Positions 57,281-64,000 of a DNA stretch of 64,000 nt are shown piece after piece. The notes below the pieces were generated by a model. It made no database searches and had not been told where the DNA came from. It saw nothing but the letters and a program-made list of their open reading frames with translations. Numbering within the stretch: position 1 is the first letter of the stretch; every line of letters starts with the position of its first letter. The stretch lies in the NCBI RefSeq assembly GCF_000495815.1, contig NZ_AWGE01000015.1, positions 1-64,000 on the forward strand, read 5' to 3'. The position numbers and the translations under genes were made by a program. Source of the stretch: Asticcacaulis sp. AC466 (GTDB taxonomy: Bacteria > Pseudomonadota > Alphaproteobacteria > Caulobacterales > Caulobacteraceae).

Positions 57281-58504
57281 ATGGACTATAATGCCGCTTT
57301 CGAGGCCGCTGTTGATGCTGTTCGCGCCGAAGGGCGTTATCGAGTGTTTGCCAATCTGAAGCGTCATGCGGGTGATTTTCCGCGCGCGACCTGGGTTCGT
57401 GACGACGGATCTGAGCAGGAGGTCACCGTCTGGTGCTCCAACGATTATCTTGGCCAGGGGCAAAATCCGGTTGTCATGGAGGCCATGCATGAGGCCATAG
57501 ACGCTGTCGGATCCGGCTCGGGCGGCACGCGCAATATATCCGGTACGACCTGGTATCACAACGCTCTGGAAGCCGAGCTTGCGGACCTGCACCATAAAGA
57601 GGCGGCGCTGGTTTTCACGTCCGGTTATGTGGCCAACGAAGCGACGCTGACGACCCTGTACAAGATCTTGCCTGGCCTGATCATCTTCTCGGATGAACTG
57701 AACCATGCGTCCATGATTCAGGGGATTCGCAACGGCCGTGGCGAACGTCATGTCTTCCGTCACAATGATCTGGATCATCTGGAAGAGCTGCTCAAAGCGG
57801 CGCCGGCCAATGCGCCCAAACTGGTCGCCTTTGAATCGGTCTATTCGATGGATGGGGATATTGCCAATATTCGCGGCACGGTGGCGCTGGCCAAGCAGTA
57901 CGGCGCCCTGACCTATATCGATGAAGTTCATGCTGTCGGCCTATACGGCGAACGCGGGGCGGGTGTCGCCGAACGTGATGGCATCATGGGCGAAATCGAC
58001 ATTATCGAAGGCACGCTTGGCAAGGCATTCGGCATGATGGGCGGCTATATCGCCGGCACATCGGCCATGGTCGACGCCATTCGCCTCTGGGCTTCGGGCT
58101 TTATCTTCACGACGTCCTTGCCGCCTGCGGTCATGGCTGGGGCTGCGGCAAGCGTGCGTTACCTTAAGGAACACAACGAAAGGCGCGTCGCGCATCAGGA
58201 GCGCGCCCAAACCTTGCTGAAGCGTTTGCGCGAAAAGGGCATAGCGACCTTCCCGACGCAATCGCACATCGTGCCGGTTCTCGTTGGCAACGCCAAACAC
58301 TGCAAGATGGTGTCGGACATGCTGCTCAACGATTTTGGCATCTATGTCCAGCCGATCAATTACCCGACCGTGCCCAAGGGAACCGAGCGTTTGCGTTTCA
58401 CGCCATCGCCCGACCATACGGATGAGATGATCGACCATCTGGTCGAGTCGATGGACAAGCTGTGGACCATGTGTAACGTGGCGCGTTTGCCGGCAGTGGC
58501 GTAA
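57281..58504 (+). CDS. hemA: 5-aminolevulinate synthase
   Basis: A 407-residue PLP enzyme joining glycine and succinyl-CoA, the C4 route to haem used by alphaproteobacteria. [39 protein letters not shown] and [17 protein letters not shown] are conserved, and the PLP lysine is residue 248 in [13 protein letters not shown]. The C-terminal [13 protein letters not shown] binds substrate. ATG 57281 fits the family start ([15 protein letters not shown]). Confidence 0.97.
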   Translation: MDYNAAFEAAVDAVRAEGRYRVFANLKRHAGDFPRATWVRDDGSEQEVTVWCSNDYLGQGQNPVVMEAMHEAIDAVGSGSGGTRNISGTTWYHNALEAELADLHHKEAALVFTSGYVANEATLTTLYKILPGLIIFSDELNHASMIQGIRNGRGERHVFRHNDLDHLEELLKAAPANAPKLVAFESVYSMDGDIANIRGTVALAKQYGALTYIDEVHAVGLYGERGAGVAERDGIMGEIDIIEGTLGKAFGMMGGYIAGTSAMVDAIRLWASGFIFTTSLPPAVMAGAAASVRYLKEHNERRVAHQERAQTLLKRLREKGIATFPTQSHIVPVLVGNAKHCKMVSDMLLNDFGIYVQPINYPTVPKGTERLRFTPSPDHTDEMIDHLVESMDKLWTMCNVARLPAVA

Positions 58505-58581
58505 GGCTTGCTGAAGTACGCGTCGCGCGGCACACTCCGTTACGGCTGTGAGTCACGCAGCGAAACGGCGAGACGGCGAAC

Positions 58582-58785
58582 ATGTCCGAAGTCTTTATCG
58601 AAATGCAACGCAACGGCGCCTATCTTAAGGTGACCGCGATAGATTCGGGGACTGGCGAAGAAGCGTCGGCCATGGGGCCAGTAAGCGATCCCGAAGGTGT
58701 GAAACGTCTTGCCATTCTTAAGTTGCAAAACAAATTGTCCACAATAACAAAGCCGCTTTCGGGGGGACGCGGCAAGCTGATTTGA
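58582..58785 (+). CDS. Small conserved protein, DUF6898-like, 67 aa
   Basis: The sequence VFIEMQRNGAYLKVTAIDSGTGEEASAMGPV, then KRLAILKLQNKL, resembles a small family found near glyA in alphaproteobacteria (recalled, not checked against a database). It has no signal or membrane segment. It lies between hemA and glyA. Function unknown. Confidence 0.65.
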   Translation: MSEVFIEMQRNGAYLKVTAIDSGTGEEASAMGPVSDPEGVKRLAILKLQNKLSTITKPLSGGRGKLI

Positions 58786-58867
58786 CCTGGACATATGGCT
58801 ATACACGGAACGAAGCCTGAATTGTCTTCCCGCTCAAGATGACGCCTCAGGTGGTGTTAAAAACCTT

Positions 58868-58906
58868 GCCTCACGCGGGTTGAGGGCGTAAACGCTGCCC
58901 TATCCC
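58868..58906 (+). promoter_or_regulatory. Paired hairpins in the glyA leader
   Basis: Just before glyA, CCTCA/TGAGG (around 58868-58884) and AGGGC/GCCCT (around 58883-58901) can form two overlapping 5-bp stems. This may be a structured leader, but no known riboswitch consensus was recognised and the stems are short. Confidence 0.2.
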
Positions 58907-58935
58907 ATTCCCTACTCCAGCACAGGATCGATCAC

Positions 58936-60240
58936 GTGAACGCACCCGCGAACGCCGGCTCATTCATCCCTCAGGGCTATTTTCATAATGACCTGGCCAC
59001 TGCCGACGCCGAAGTCATGTCGGCCATCAAGGGCGAACTGCATCGCCAGCAGGATCAGATCGAGCTGATCGCGTCCGAAAACATCGTCTCCAAGGCAGTG
59101 CTGGAAGCGCAGGGCTCCGTCCTGACCAACAAGTATGCCGAAGGCTATCCTGGTCGCCGTTACTATGGTGGCTGCGAGTACGTCGACGATGTTGAGCGTC
59201 TGGCCATCGAGCGCGCGAAGAAATTGTTCAACTGCGCCTTTGCCAATGTTCAGCCCCATTCGGGCGCCCAGGCCAACCAGGCGGTGTTCTTTTCCCTGCT
59301 TCAGCCCGGCGACACCTATATGGGCATGGATCTGGCCTGCGGCGGTCACTTGACCCATGGCTCGCCTGCCAACCAGTCGGGTAAATGGTTCAATGTTGTG
59401 CCCTATGGCGTGACGCGTGACGAAAACGTCATTGACATGGAGCAGGTCGCCGATCTGGCCAAGCAGCACAAGCCGAAGCTGATCATTGCTGGTGCATCCA
59501 ACTACAGCCGCAAGATCGATTTCGCCCGCTTCCGTGAAATTGCCGATTCGATCGGCGCCTATCTGTTCGTCGACATGGCCCACTATGCCGGTCTGGTTGC
59601 CGGCGGCGTCTATCCGGACCCGTTGCCGCACGCGCACGTCGTCACCACCACGACCCACAAGACTCTGCGTGGACCGCGTGGCGGCATGATCCTGTCGAAC
59701 GACGAGGCACTCGGCAAAAAGATCAATTCAGCGGTTTTCCCGGGTTTGCAGGGTGGGCCGCTTATGCACGTCATCGCCGGTAAGGCCGTAGCGTTTGGCG
59801 AAGCATTGCAGCCGGAGTTCAAGGCCTATGCCCGTCAGGTCGTGGCCAATGCCCAGGTTTTGGCCAGCACCCTGGTCGAGCGTGGCCTGGCGATCGTTAC
59901 CGGCGGTACCGACAGCCACGTTATGTCGGTTGACTTGCGGCCTAAGGGGCAGACCGGCAAGGCGACGGAACACGCGCTCGAAGCGGCCTTCATCACCTGC
60001 AACAAGAACGGCATTCCGTTCGATCCGCAACCGTTCACCATCACGTCCGGTGTTCGCCTCGGCACGCCCGCGGGCACGACGCGTGGTTTCAAGGAAGCCG
60101 AATTTGCCAAGATCGGCAATCTTATCGCCGACGTGGTTGAAGGCATGGCGGCGAACGGCGGTGAGGCCGATCTGGCTGTGCAGGAAAGGGTTCGTGCCGA
60201 AGTTCTCGCGCTAACTAAGCAGTTTCCTATATATAGCTGA
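58936..60240 (+). CDS. glyA: Serine hydroxymethyltransferase
   Basis: A 434-residue PLP enzyme interconverting serine and glycine with tetrahydrofolate. [43 protein letters not shown] is the conserved N-terminal block, and [19 protein letters not shown] holds the PLP lysine (about residue 242). A GTG start at 58936 is used. It ends at an intrinsic terminator. It feeds glycine to hemA and one-carbon units to folate metabolism. Confidence 0.98.
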   Translation: MNAPANAGSFIPQGYFHNDLATADAEVMSAIKGELHRQQDQIELIASENIVSKAVLEAQGSVLTNKYAEGYPGRRYYGGCEYVDDVERLAIERAKKLFNCAFANVQPHSGAQANQAVFFSLLQPGDTYMGMDLACGGHLTHGSPANQSGKWFNVVPYGVTRDENVIDMEQVADLAKQHKPKLIIAGASNYSRKIDFARFREIADSIGAYLFVDMAHYAGLVAGGVYPDPLPHAHVVTTTTHKTLRGPRGGMILSNDEALGKKINSAVFPGLQGGPLMHVIAGKAVAFGEALQPEFKAYARQVVANAQVLASTLVERGLAIVTGGTDSHVMSVDLRPKGQTGKATEHALEAAFITCNKNGIPFDPQPFTITSGVRLGTPAGTTRGFKEAEFAKIGNLIADVVEGMAANGGEADLAVQERVRAEVLALTKQFPIYS

Positions 60241-60272
60241 TTTATCACGCTAAATATTAGAGTGTTGGAGAG

Positions 60273-60305
60273 GGTTTCTGGTCGCGGCCGGGAACCTTTT
60301 TCTTT
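60273..60305 (+). terminator. Intrinsic terminator after glyA
   Basis: GGTTTCTGG and CCGGGAACC form a 9-bp stem with two wobbles and a TCGCGG loop, followed by TTTTTCTTT. Confidence 0.8.
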
Positions 60306-60476
60306 GTCGGCATGGCGGCGCGCTTGCGCCCGCCCCGGAGACCTTGTCTGGCACGGCTTTACCTTGGCGCTATTTATGCTACTGATCCTCGTGCAGAGTT
60401 GTGCGCGAGTCTTTTAATTCGTTCGCGCGTAATTATATAAAGACATTATCCCTCAAACGGTTACCTGAAACTCATC

Positions 60477-61004
60477 ATGCGCTGCCCATTCTGCGGAAAC
60501 CTCGAGACACAGGTGAAGGATTCCCGCCCGTCGGAAGACGGCGCGGCGATACGCCGCCGGCGGTCGTGCTCGGAGTGCGGTGGCCGTTTCACGACCTTTG
60601 AGCGGGTTCAGTTGCGCGATCTGATGGTGGTTAAACGGTCGGGACGGCGCACGCCTTTCGATCGGGAAAAATTGGAACGATCCATTGCCATTGCCATGCG
60701 CAAGCGTCCGGTCGATCAGGACCGTATTGACCGGATGGTGTCCGGCATCGTGCGTCAGCTCGAAAGCATGGGTGAGACCGATATTCCGTCCGATACTGTC
60801 GGTGGTTTGGTCATGGAAGCCTTGAAGTCGCTCGATGTTGTGGCCTATGTCCGCTATGCATCGGTGTACCGGGATTTCCGTGAGACATCCGATTTCGCCA
60901 AGTTCCTAGGTGACGAAGGTCTTAGCAATGCCGTCATCGAAGACCCTAAGGATATAAAGCGCGGGCTGGGCGAACAGGATATTTCCCCCTCGGACGATGC
61001 TTGA
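60477..61004 (+). CDS. nrdR: Transcriptional regulator NrdR
   Basis: A 175-residue ribonucleotide-reductase repressor. The zinc ribbon is MRCPFCGN at the N-terminus with [16 protein letters not shown], followed by the ATP-cone domain ([29 protein letters not shown]). It binds (d)ATP and represses nrd genes. It lies just upstream of the riboflavin genes, as in many alphaproteobacteria. Confidence 0.97.
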   Translation: MRCPFCGNLETQVKDSRPSEDGAAIRRRRSCSECGGRFTTFERVQLRDLMVVKRSGRRTPFDREKLERSIAIAMRKRPVDQDRIDRMVSGIVRQLESMGETDIPSDTVGGLVMEALKSLDVVAYVRYASVYRDFRETSDFAKFLGDEGLSNAVIEDPKDIKRGLGEQDISPSDDA

Positions 61005-61038
61005 CGGGCGATGAAAAGCCGGTCGTTGACCCTGTTAT

Positions 61039-61704
61039 GTGTGCGAGGCGCCGTTGGCCAGGCCTGAAATTACCTTGAAACTGGCGACGACGCTGGACGG
61101 CCGCATAGCGACGGCCGGAGGACAAAGCAAATGGATCACGGGCGAGGAGGCGCGCCGCGTCGTGCATGAATTGCGCGGCGGTCATGACGCTGTTCTGGTC
61201 GGTATCGAAACGGCGCTTCAGGACGATCCGGAACTGACGGTCCGCCTACCCAATTACGAAGGCTACCAGCCCGCCCGCATCGTTCTGGATTCGCGCTCTC
61301 GCTTGCCGCTGACCTCAAAGCTTGTCCAGACGGCGCGCGTCATTCCGACCTACGTCGTGACAACTCAGGACATCAGCGGCGAAATGCAGTCCTTGGGCGT
61401 CAAGGCGCTAAAAGTGCCGTCAAAGCATCAGCGTGTCGATCTTGAAAAGGCGCTGGAGGCGATCAGCGCCACCGGCATAGAGCGACTGTTTGTCGAAGGT
61501 GGCGGTGTGATCGCCACCGCATTCTTGCGGGCCGGCTTTGTGGATCGGCTTGAATGGTTTCGCTCGGCTACCATCTTGGGCGGAGATGCCAGGCCGGTGA
61601 TCGGTCATCTGAATATTGACGACTTATCGCGCATCGTGCGCTTCACGCGGCTGGGCGTACAGGCGGTCGGTGACGACCTTTGGGAGACCTACGAATTGTC
61701 ATGA
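61039..61704 (+). CDS. Standalone RibD C-terminal reductase domain (riboflavin synthesis)
   Basis: A 221-residue protein with only the reductase half of RibD. PEITLKLATTLDGRIATAGGQSKWITGEEARRVVHELRGGHDAVLVGIETALQDDPELTVR is the family start, and LFVEGGGVIATAFLRAG closes it. The N-terminal cytidine-deaminase domain (HAE and PCxxC zinc motifs) is absent and no room exists upstream. It reduces the 5-amino-6-ribosylaminouracil intermediate. GTG 61039 or TTG 61054 could start it. Its partner deaminase must be elsewhere. Confidence 0.85.
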   Translation: MCEAPLARPEITLKLATTLDGRIATAGGQSKWITGEEARRVVHELRGGHDAVLVGIETALQDDPELTVRLPNYEGYQPARIVLDSRSRLPLTSKLVQTARVIPTYVVTTQDISGEMQSLGVKALKVPSKHQRVDLEKALEAISATGIERLFVEGGGVIATAFLRAGFVDRLEWFRSATILGGDARPVIGHLNIDDLSRIVRFTRLGVQAVGDDLWETYELS

Positions 61705-61743
61705 CCGTCAAGGTACGATAATCGTAAATAGAAAGAGATACAG

Positions 61744-62334
61744 GTGTTTACGGGTATTATTTCAAGCATGGGCACAGTGGGTGCCATGATCCGTTCCGAT
61801 GGCGGTTTGCGCCTCACCATGGAGGTCGATTTCGACCTCGATGATGTCGATATCGGCGCCTCCATCAGCCATGCGGGCTGTTGCCTCACTGTCGTGTCGA
61901 AGCAGGGCCACAGCTATGACCTCGATGTGTCCAATGAAACCCTGTCCCTGACCAATCTCGGACGCTGGCAACCGGACAGCCGTGTCAATATTGAGCGGGC
62001 GCTCAAGATGGGCGACGAGCTCGGCGGCCACATCGTATCCGGCCACGTCGATGGGCTGGCCAAACTGATCGATGCGGTTCAGGATGGCGACAGCTGGCGC
62101 CTGACCTTCGAAGCGCCGTCGCCGCTGCATCGTTTTATCGCCTCCAAGGGATCGGTGGCACTCGACGGGATTTCTTTAACGGTCAATGAAGTCGAAGGCC
62201 AGACCTTTGGCGTCAATATCATTCCCCACACCTGGCTGCACACGACAATATCAAAAACGGCCATCGGCGACAGCGTAAACCTTGAGGTTGATCGCTTGGC
62301 GCGCTATGCCGCTCGCTGGTTCGAAACCGAGTAA
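61744..62334 (+). CDS. ribE: Riboflavin synthase (alpha chain)
   Basis: A 196-residue enzyme that dismutates lumazine to riboflavin. MFTGIISSMGTVGAMIR is the family start (GTG 61744), SHAGCCLTVVS the first lumazine site, and GGHIVSGHVDGLAKL the second repeat; VALDGISLTVNEVEG also matches. It is followed by the RibBX-like gene after six bases. Confidence 0.96.
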   Translation: MFTGIISSMGTVGAMIRSDGGLRLTMEVDFDLDDVDIGASISHAGCCLTVVSKQGHSYDLDVSNETLSLTNLGRWQPDSRVNIERALKMGDELGGHIVSGHVDGLAKLIDAVQDGDSWRLTFEAPSPLHRFIASKGSVALDGISLTVNEVEGQTFGVNIIPHTWLHTTISKTAIGDSVNLEVDRLARYAARWFETE

Positions 62335-62340
62335 CGCGCA

Positions 62341-63483
62341 ATGACATTGAACAAGATCACCACAGACCTGCAATCGGCGAATTATGATAGCCCGATTTCC
62401 TCGATCGAGGACATCCTGGAGGATGCGCGCAACGGTCGGCCCTATATTCTCGTCGATGCCGAAGATCGGGAAAACGAAGGCGATGTCGTCATTCCTGCCC
62501 AGATGGCGACACCGGATATCATCAATTTCATGGCGCGGTTCGCGCGCGGACTGATCTGTCTGTCCATTACCGGCGAACGCGCAAAAACGCTGCGCCTGCC
62601 GCCGATGGTCCATGACAATGGTGCACGTAACGGCACGGCCTTCACGGTATCGGTCGAAGCCAAGGATGGCATTTCAACCGGCATCTCACCCAAGGATCGC
62701 GCCCATACGATTGCGGTCGCTATCGATCCGACCAAGGATTCGCGGGATATCGTTTCGCCGGGTCACGTCTTTCCACTGGTCGCCCGCGACGGTGGCGTGC
62801 TGGTGCGCGCCGGCCATACCGAGGCCGCTGTAGACATATCGCGTATGGCCGGGCTTTACCCGGCTGGTGTCATCTGCGAAATCATCAATGATGACGGCAC
62901 CATGGCTCGTCTGCCAGATTTGATAAAGTTCGCCCAGACGCATGGTATGAAGATCGGCACCATTGCCGACCTGATCGCCTATCGCCGTCGCACCGAACGC
63001 TTTGTTGAGCGCGTGCTGGATCGGCCGTTCGACAGTGAATGGGGTGGTCAGTTCCGCTTGATGGTCTATCGCAACCAACTGGACGAGTCTGAACATCTGG
63101 CCCTCGTCAAGCATCAGCCGTCGCCCAGCAAGCCAACCCTGGTGCGGATGCACCAGTTGGATATTGCGTCGGACGTCCTGGGTGGGCAGGGCGATGGATT
63201 GCGCAGCGGCTATGTGCAAAAGGCGATGCAGGTTCTGGCCGACCATAACGGCCCGGCTGTGATGGTCTTGTTGCGCGATCCCGATCCGAAGGTGTTGTCC
63301 AGCCGCTTCGGCGCCGACGACAGCCAGGCACAAAATCACCGCGGCCTGCGCGATTACGGTGTCGGTGCGCAGATATTGCTCGATCTGGGCGTGCGCGACA
63401 TGATCGCCCTGTCGGCTACGCGCCCCAAGCCCGCGGCGCTGGAAGGGTACGGCCTGTCGATCATCGACTGGCAAACCCTGTAG
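62341..63483 (+). CDS. RibBX-like 3,4-dihydroxy-2-butanone 4-phosphate synthase with degenerate GTP cyclohydrolase II domain
   Basis: A 380-residue fusion. The first ~200 residues are an intact DHBP synthase: ILVDAEDRENEGDVVIPAQM, FTVSVEAKDGISTGISPKDRAHTI and HVFPLVARDGGVLVRAGHTEAAVD. The second half has the size of GTP cyclohydrolase II, but the zinc cysteine cluster is missing; where it would be, the sequence reads LVRMHQLDIASDVLGGQGDGL. This is the RibBX type described in proteobacteria (recalled), not a true RibBA. It makes only the butanone phosphate. Confidence 0.88.
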   Translation: MTLNKITTDLQSANYDSPISSIEDILEDARNGRPYILVDAEDRENEGDVVIPAQMATPDIINFMARFARGLICLSITGERAKTLRLPPMVHDNGARNGTAFTVSVEAKDGISTGISPKDRAHTIAVAIDPTKDSRDIVSPGHVFPLVARDGGVLVRAGHTEAAVDISRMAGLYPAGVICEIINDDGTMARLPDLIKFAQTHGMKIGTIADLIAYRRRTERFVERVLDRPFDSEWGGQFRLMVYRNQLDESEHLALVKHQPSPSKPTLVRMHQLDIASDVLGGQGDGLRSGYVQKAMQVLADHNGPAVMVLLRDPDPKVLSSRFGADDSQAQNHRGLRDYGVGAQILLDLGVRDMIALSATRPKPAALEGYGLSIIDWQTL

Positions 63484-63545
63484 ACTGGCCCTTGTAGATT
63501 GGCAAACCTTGTAAATTTCGCTTTTTTGCGCCTAGATAAAGGCGT

Positions 63546-63590
63546 ATGAAGCCCGACTCTAGAATATACATCCGAGGACGACTCGCTTGA
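63546..63590 (+). CDS. Possible 14-codon leader frame before ribH
   Basis: ATG 63546 opens a 14-residue frame ([14 protein letters not shown]) whose TGA 63588-63590 overlaps the TTG start of ribH (TTGA). It may serve to couple translation into ribH, whose start codon is weak. It could equally be chance. Confidence 0.3.
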   Translation: MKPDSRIYIRGRLA

Positions 63591-64000
63591 CCATTGAAAC
63601 TCCGCTTCGCATCCTGATCGTCGAAAGCCGCTTTTACGACGATATTGCCGATGAACTCCTGGCCGGTGCGAAAGGTGCCCTGAGCGCCCTTGGGGCTGAA
63701 TTCGATGTGGTGACCGTTCCCGGCGCCTTCGAAATTCCGGCTGCCATCGCCATGGCGGAAGATGCCGCCCATCGTCCGATGGGCCGCGCCTACGACGGAT
63801 ATGTCGCGCTGGGTTGCGTTATTCGTGGCGATACGACGCACTATGACTATGTTTGCCAAGAATCGGCGCGTGGCTTGATGGACCTGAGCTACAAGCAGCG
63901 CCTGGCGATCGGCTATGGCATATTGACCGTTGAAGACGAAGATCAGGCGTGGGTACGTGCACGTCGCTCGGAAGGCGACAAGGGCGGTACGGTCGCCAAG
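63587..64000 (+). CDS. ribH: 6,7-dimethyl-8-ribityllumazine synthase (5' part, runs off the window)
   Basis: The first 138 codons of lumazine synthase. It begins [31 protein letters not shown] after a TTG start, with [17 protein letters not shown] the substrate-binding block, [31 protein letters not shown] the active-site region, and [20 protein letters not shown] precedes the TTG. It lacks only its last few residues and stop. It closes the visible part of the riboflavin operon. Confidence 0.93.
   Translation, partial: MTIETPLRILIVESRFYDDIADELLAGAKGALSALGAEFDVVTVPGAFEIPAAIAMAEDAAHRPMGRAYDGYVALGCVIRGDTTHYDYVCQESARGLMDLSYKQRLAIGYGILTVEDEDQAWVRARRSEGDKGGTVAK

Noticed and set aside
58786-58935. 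tRNA or riboswitch before glyA
   Set aside because: Two short stems can form, but there is no cloverleaf, no CCA-type end and no recognised riboswitch motif.

Overview
The window looks like chromosome of an alphaproteobacterium of the Caulobacterales, probably Asticcacaulis or a close relative (inference from gene content and protein character, not from a database search). Supporting signs are the C4-type 5-aminolevulinate synthase, the cluster pdxJ-acpS-lepB-rnc-era-recO, rpoZ followed by a bifunctional RelA/SpoT protein, a free-standing motB, nrdR followed by riboflavin genes, moderately high GC, and frequent GTG/TTG starts with ATGA, GTGA or TGATG overlaps. Most of the sequence is densely packed core chromosome. 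No rRNA, tRNA, CRISPR array, prophage or integrative element was recognised.

Layout. 1-1708: accessory edge with the 3' end of an IS5-type transposase, then a GlxA-type AraC regulator overlapping a small monooxygenase-fold gene. 1709-11854: rplJ-rplL and rpoB-rpoC, with a structured rplJ leader and strong terminators after rplL and rpoC. 11917-16625: lipoprotein hydrolase, catalase-like protein, a three-gene membrane/XRE/small-membrane cassette behind a double palindromic operator, a BaiN/HI0933 flavoprotein and an SCP2 protein. 16656-25823: MBL hydrolase, APC amino-acid permease, HrpB helicase, GST, three tiny lipoprotein genes, an SBF transporter and two RNA methyltransferases. 26028-28686: BtuFCD-like ABC importer. 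28704-36868: Slt transglycosylase, dapA-smpB, an SDR/VOC/NYN block, folK, an EamA transporter and a secreted nuclease. 36865-38672: leuA with a leucine-rich leader peptide. 39000-47685: rpoZ, rsh, pyrE-pdxJ-acpS, lepB-rnc-era-recO and a small unknown gene. 47785-54810: parC, bpt, motB, a flavin reductase and dehydrogenase pair, and a Sel1-repeat protein. 54912-58785: an unknown protein, hemB, a DUF1697 protein, hemA and a small conserved protein. 58936-64000: glyA, nrdR and a riboflavin operon (standalone RibD reductase, ribE, RibBX-like protein, ribH running off the end).

How the genes fit together. Transcription (rpoB, rpoC, rpoZ), stringent response (rsh), translation support (rplJ, rplL, smpB, era, rnc, two RNA methyltransferases), haem synthesis (hemA and hemB, close together and pointing apart), one-carbon metabolism (glyA, folK) and flavin synthesis are represented. 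The riboflavin set in view is incomplete: it lacks the RibD deaminase domain and the zinc-ligand cysteines of GTP cyclohydrolase II, so those activities must be encoded elsewhere. The most interesting regulatory signals are the Leu4 leader peptide before leuA, the adjacent 18-bp palindromes before the XRE cassette, and the tandem miniature lipoprotein genes. No wholly new multi-gene system can be claimed with confidence; the XRE/membrane cassette and the miniature lipoprotein array are the best candidates.
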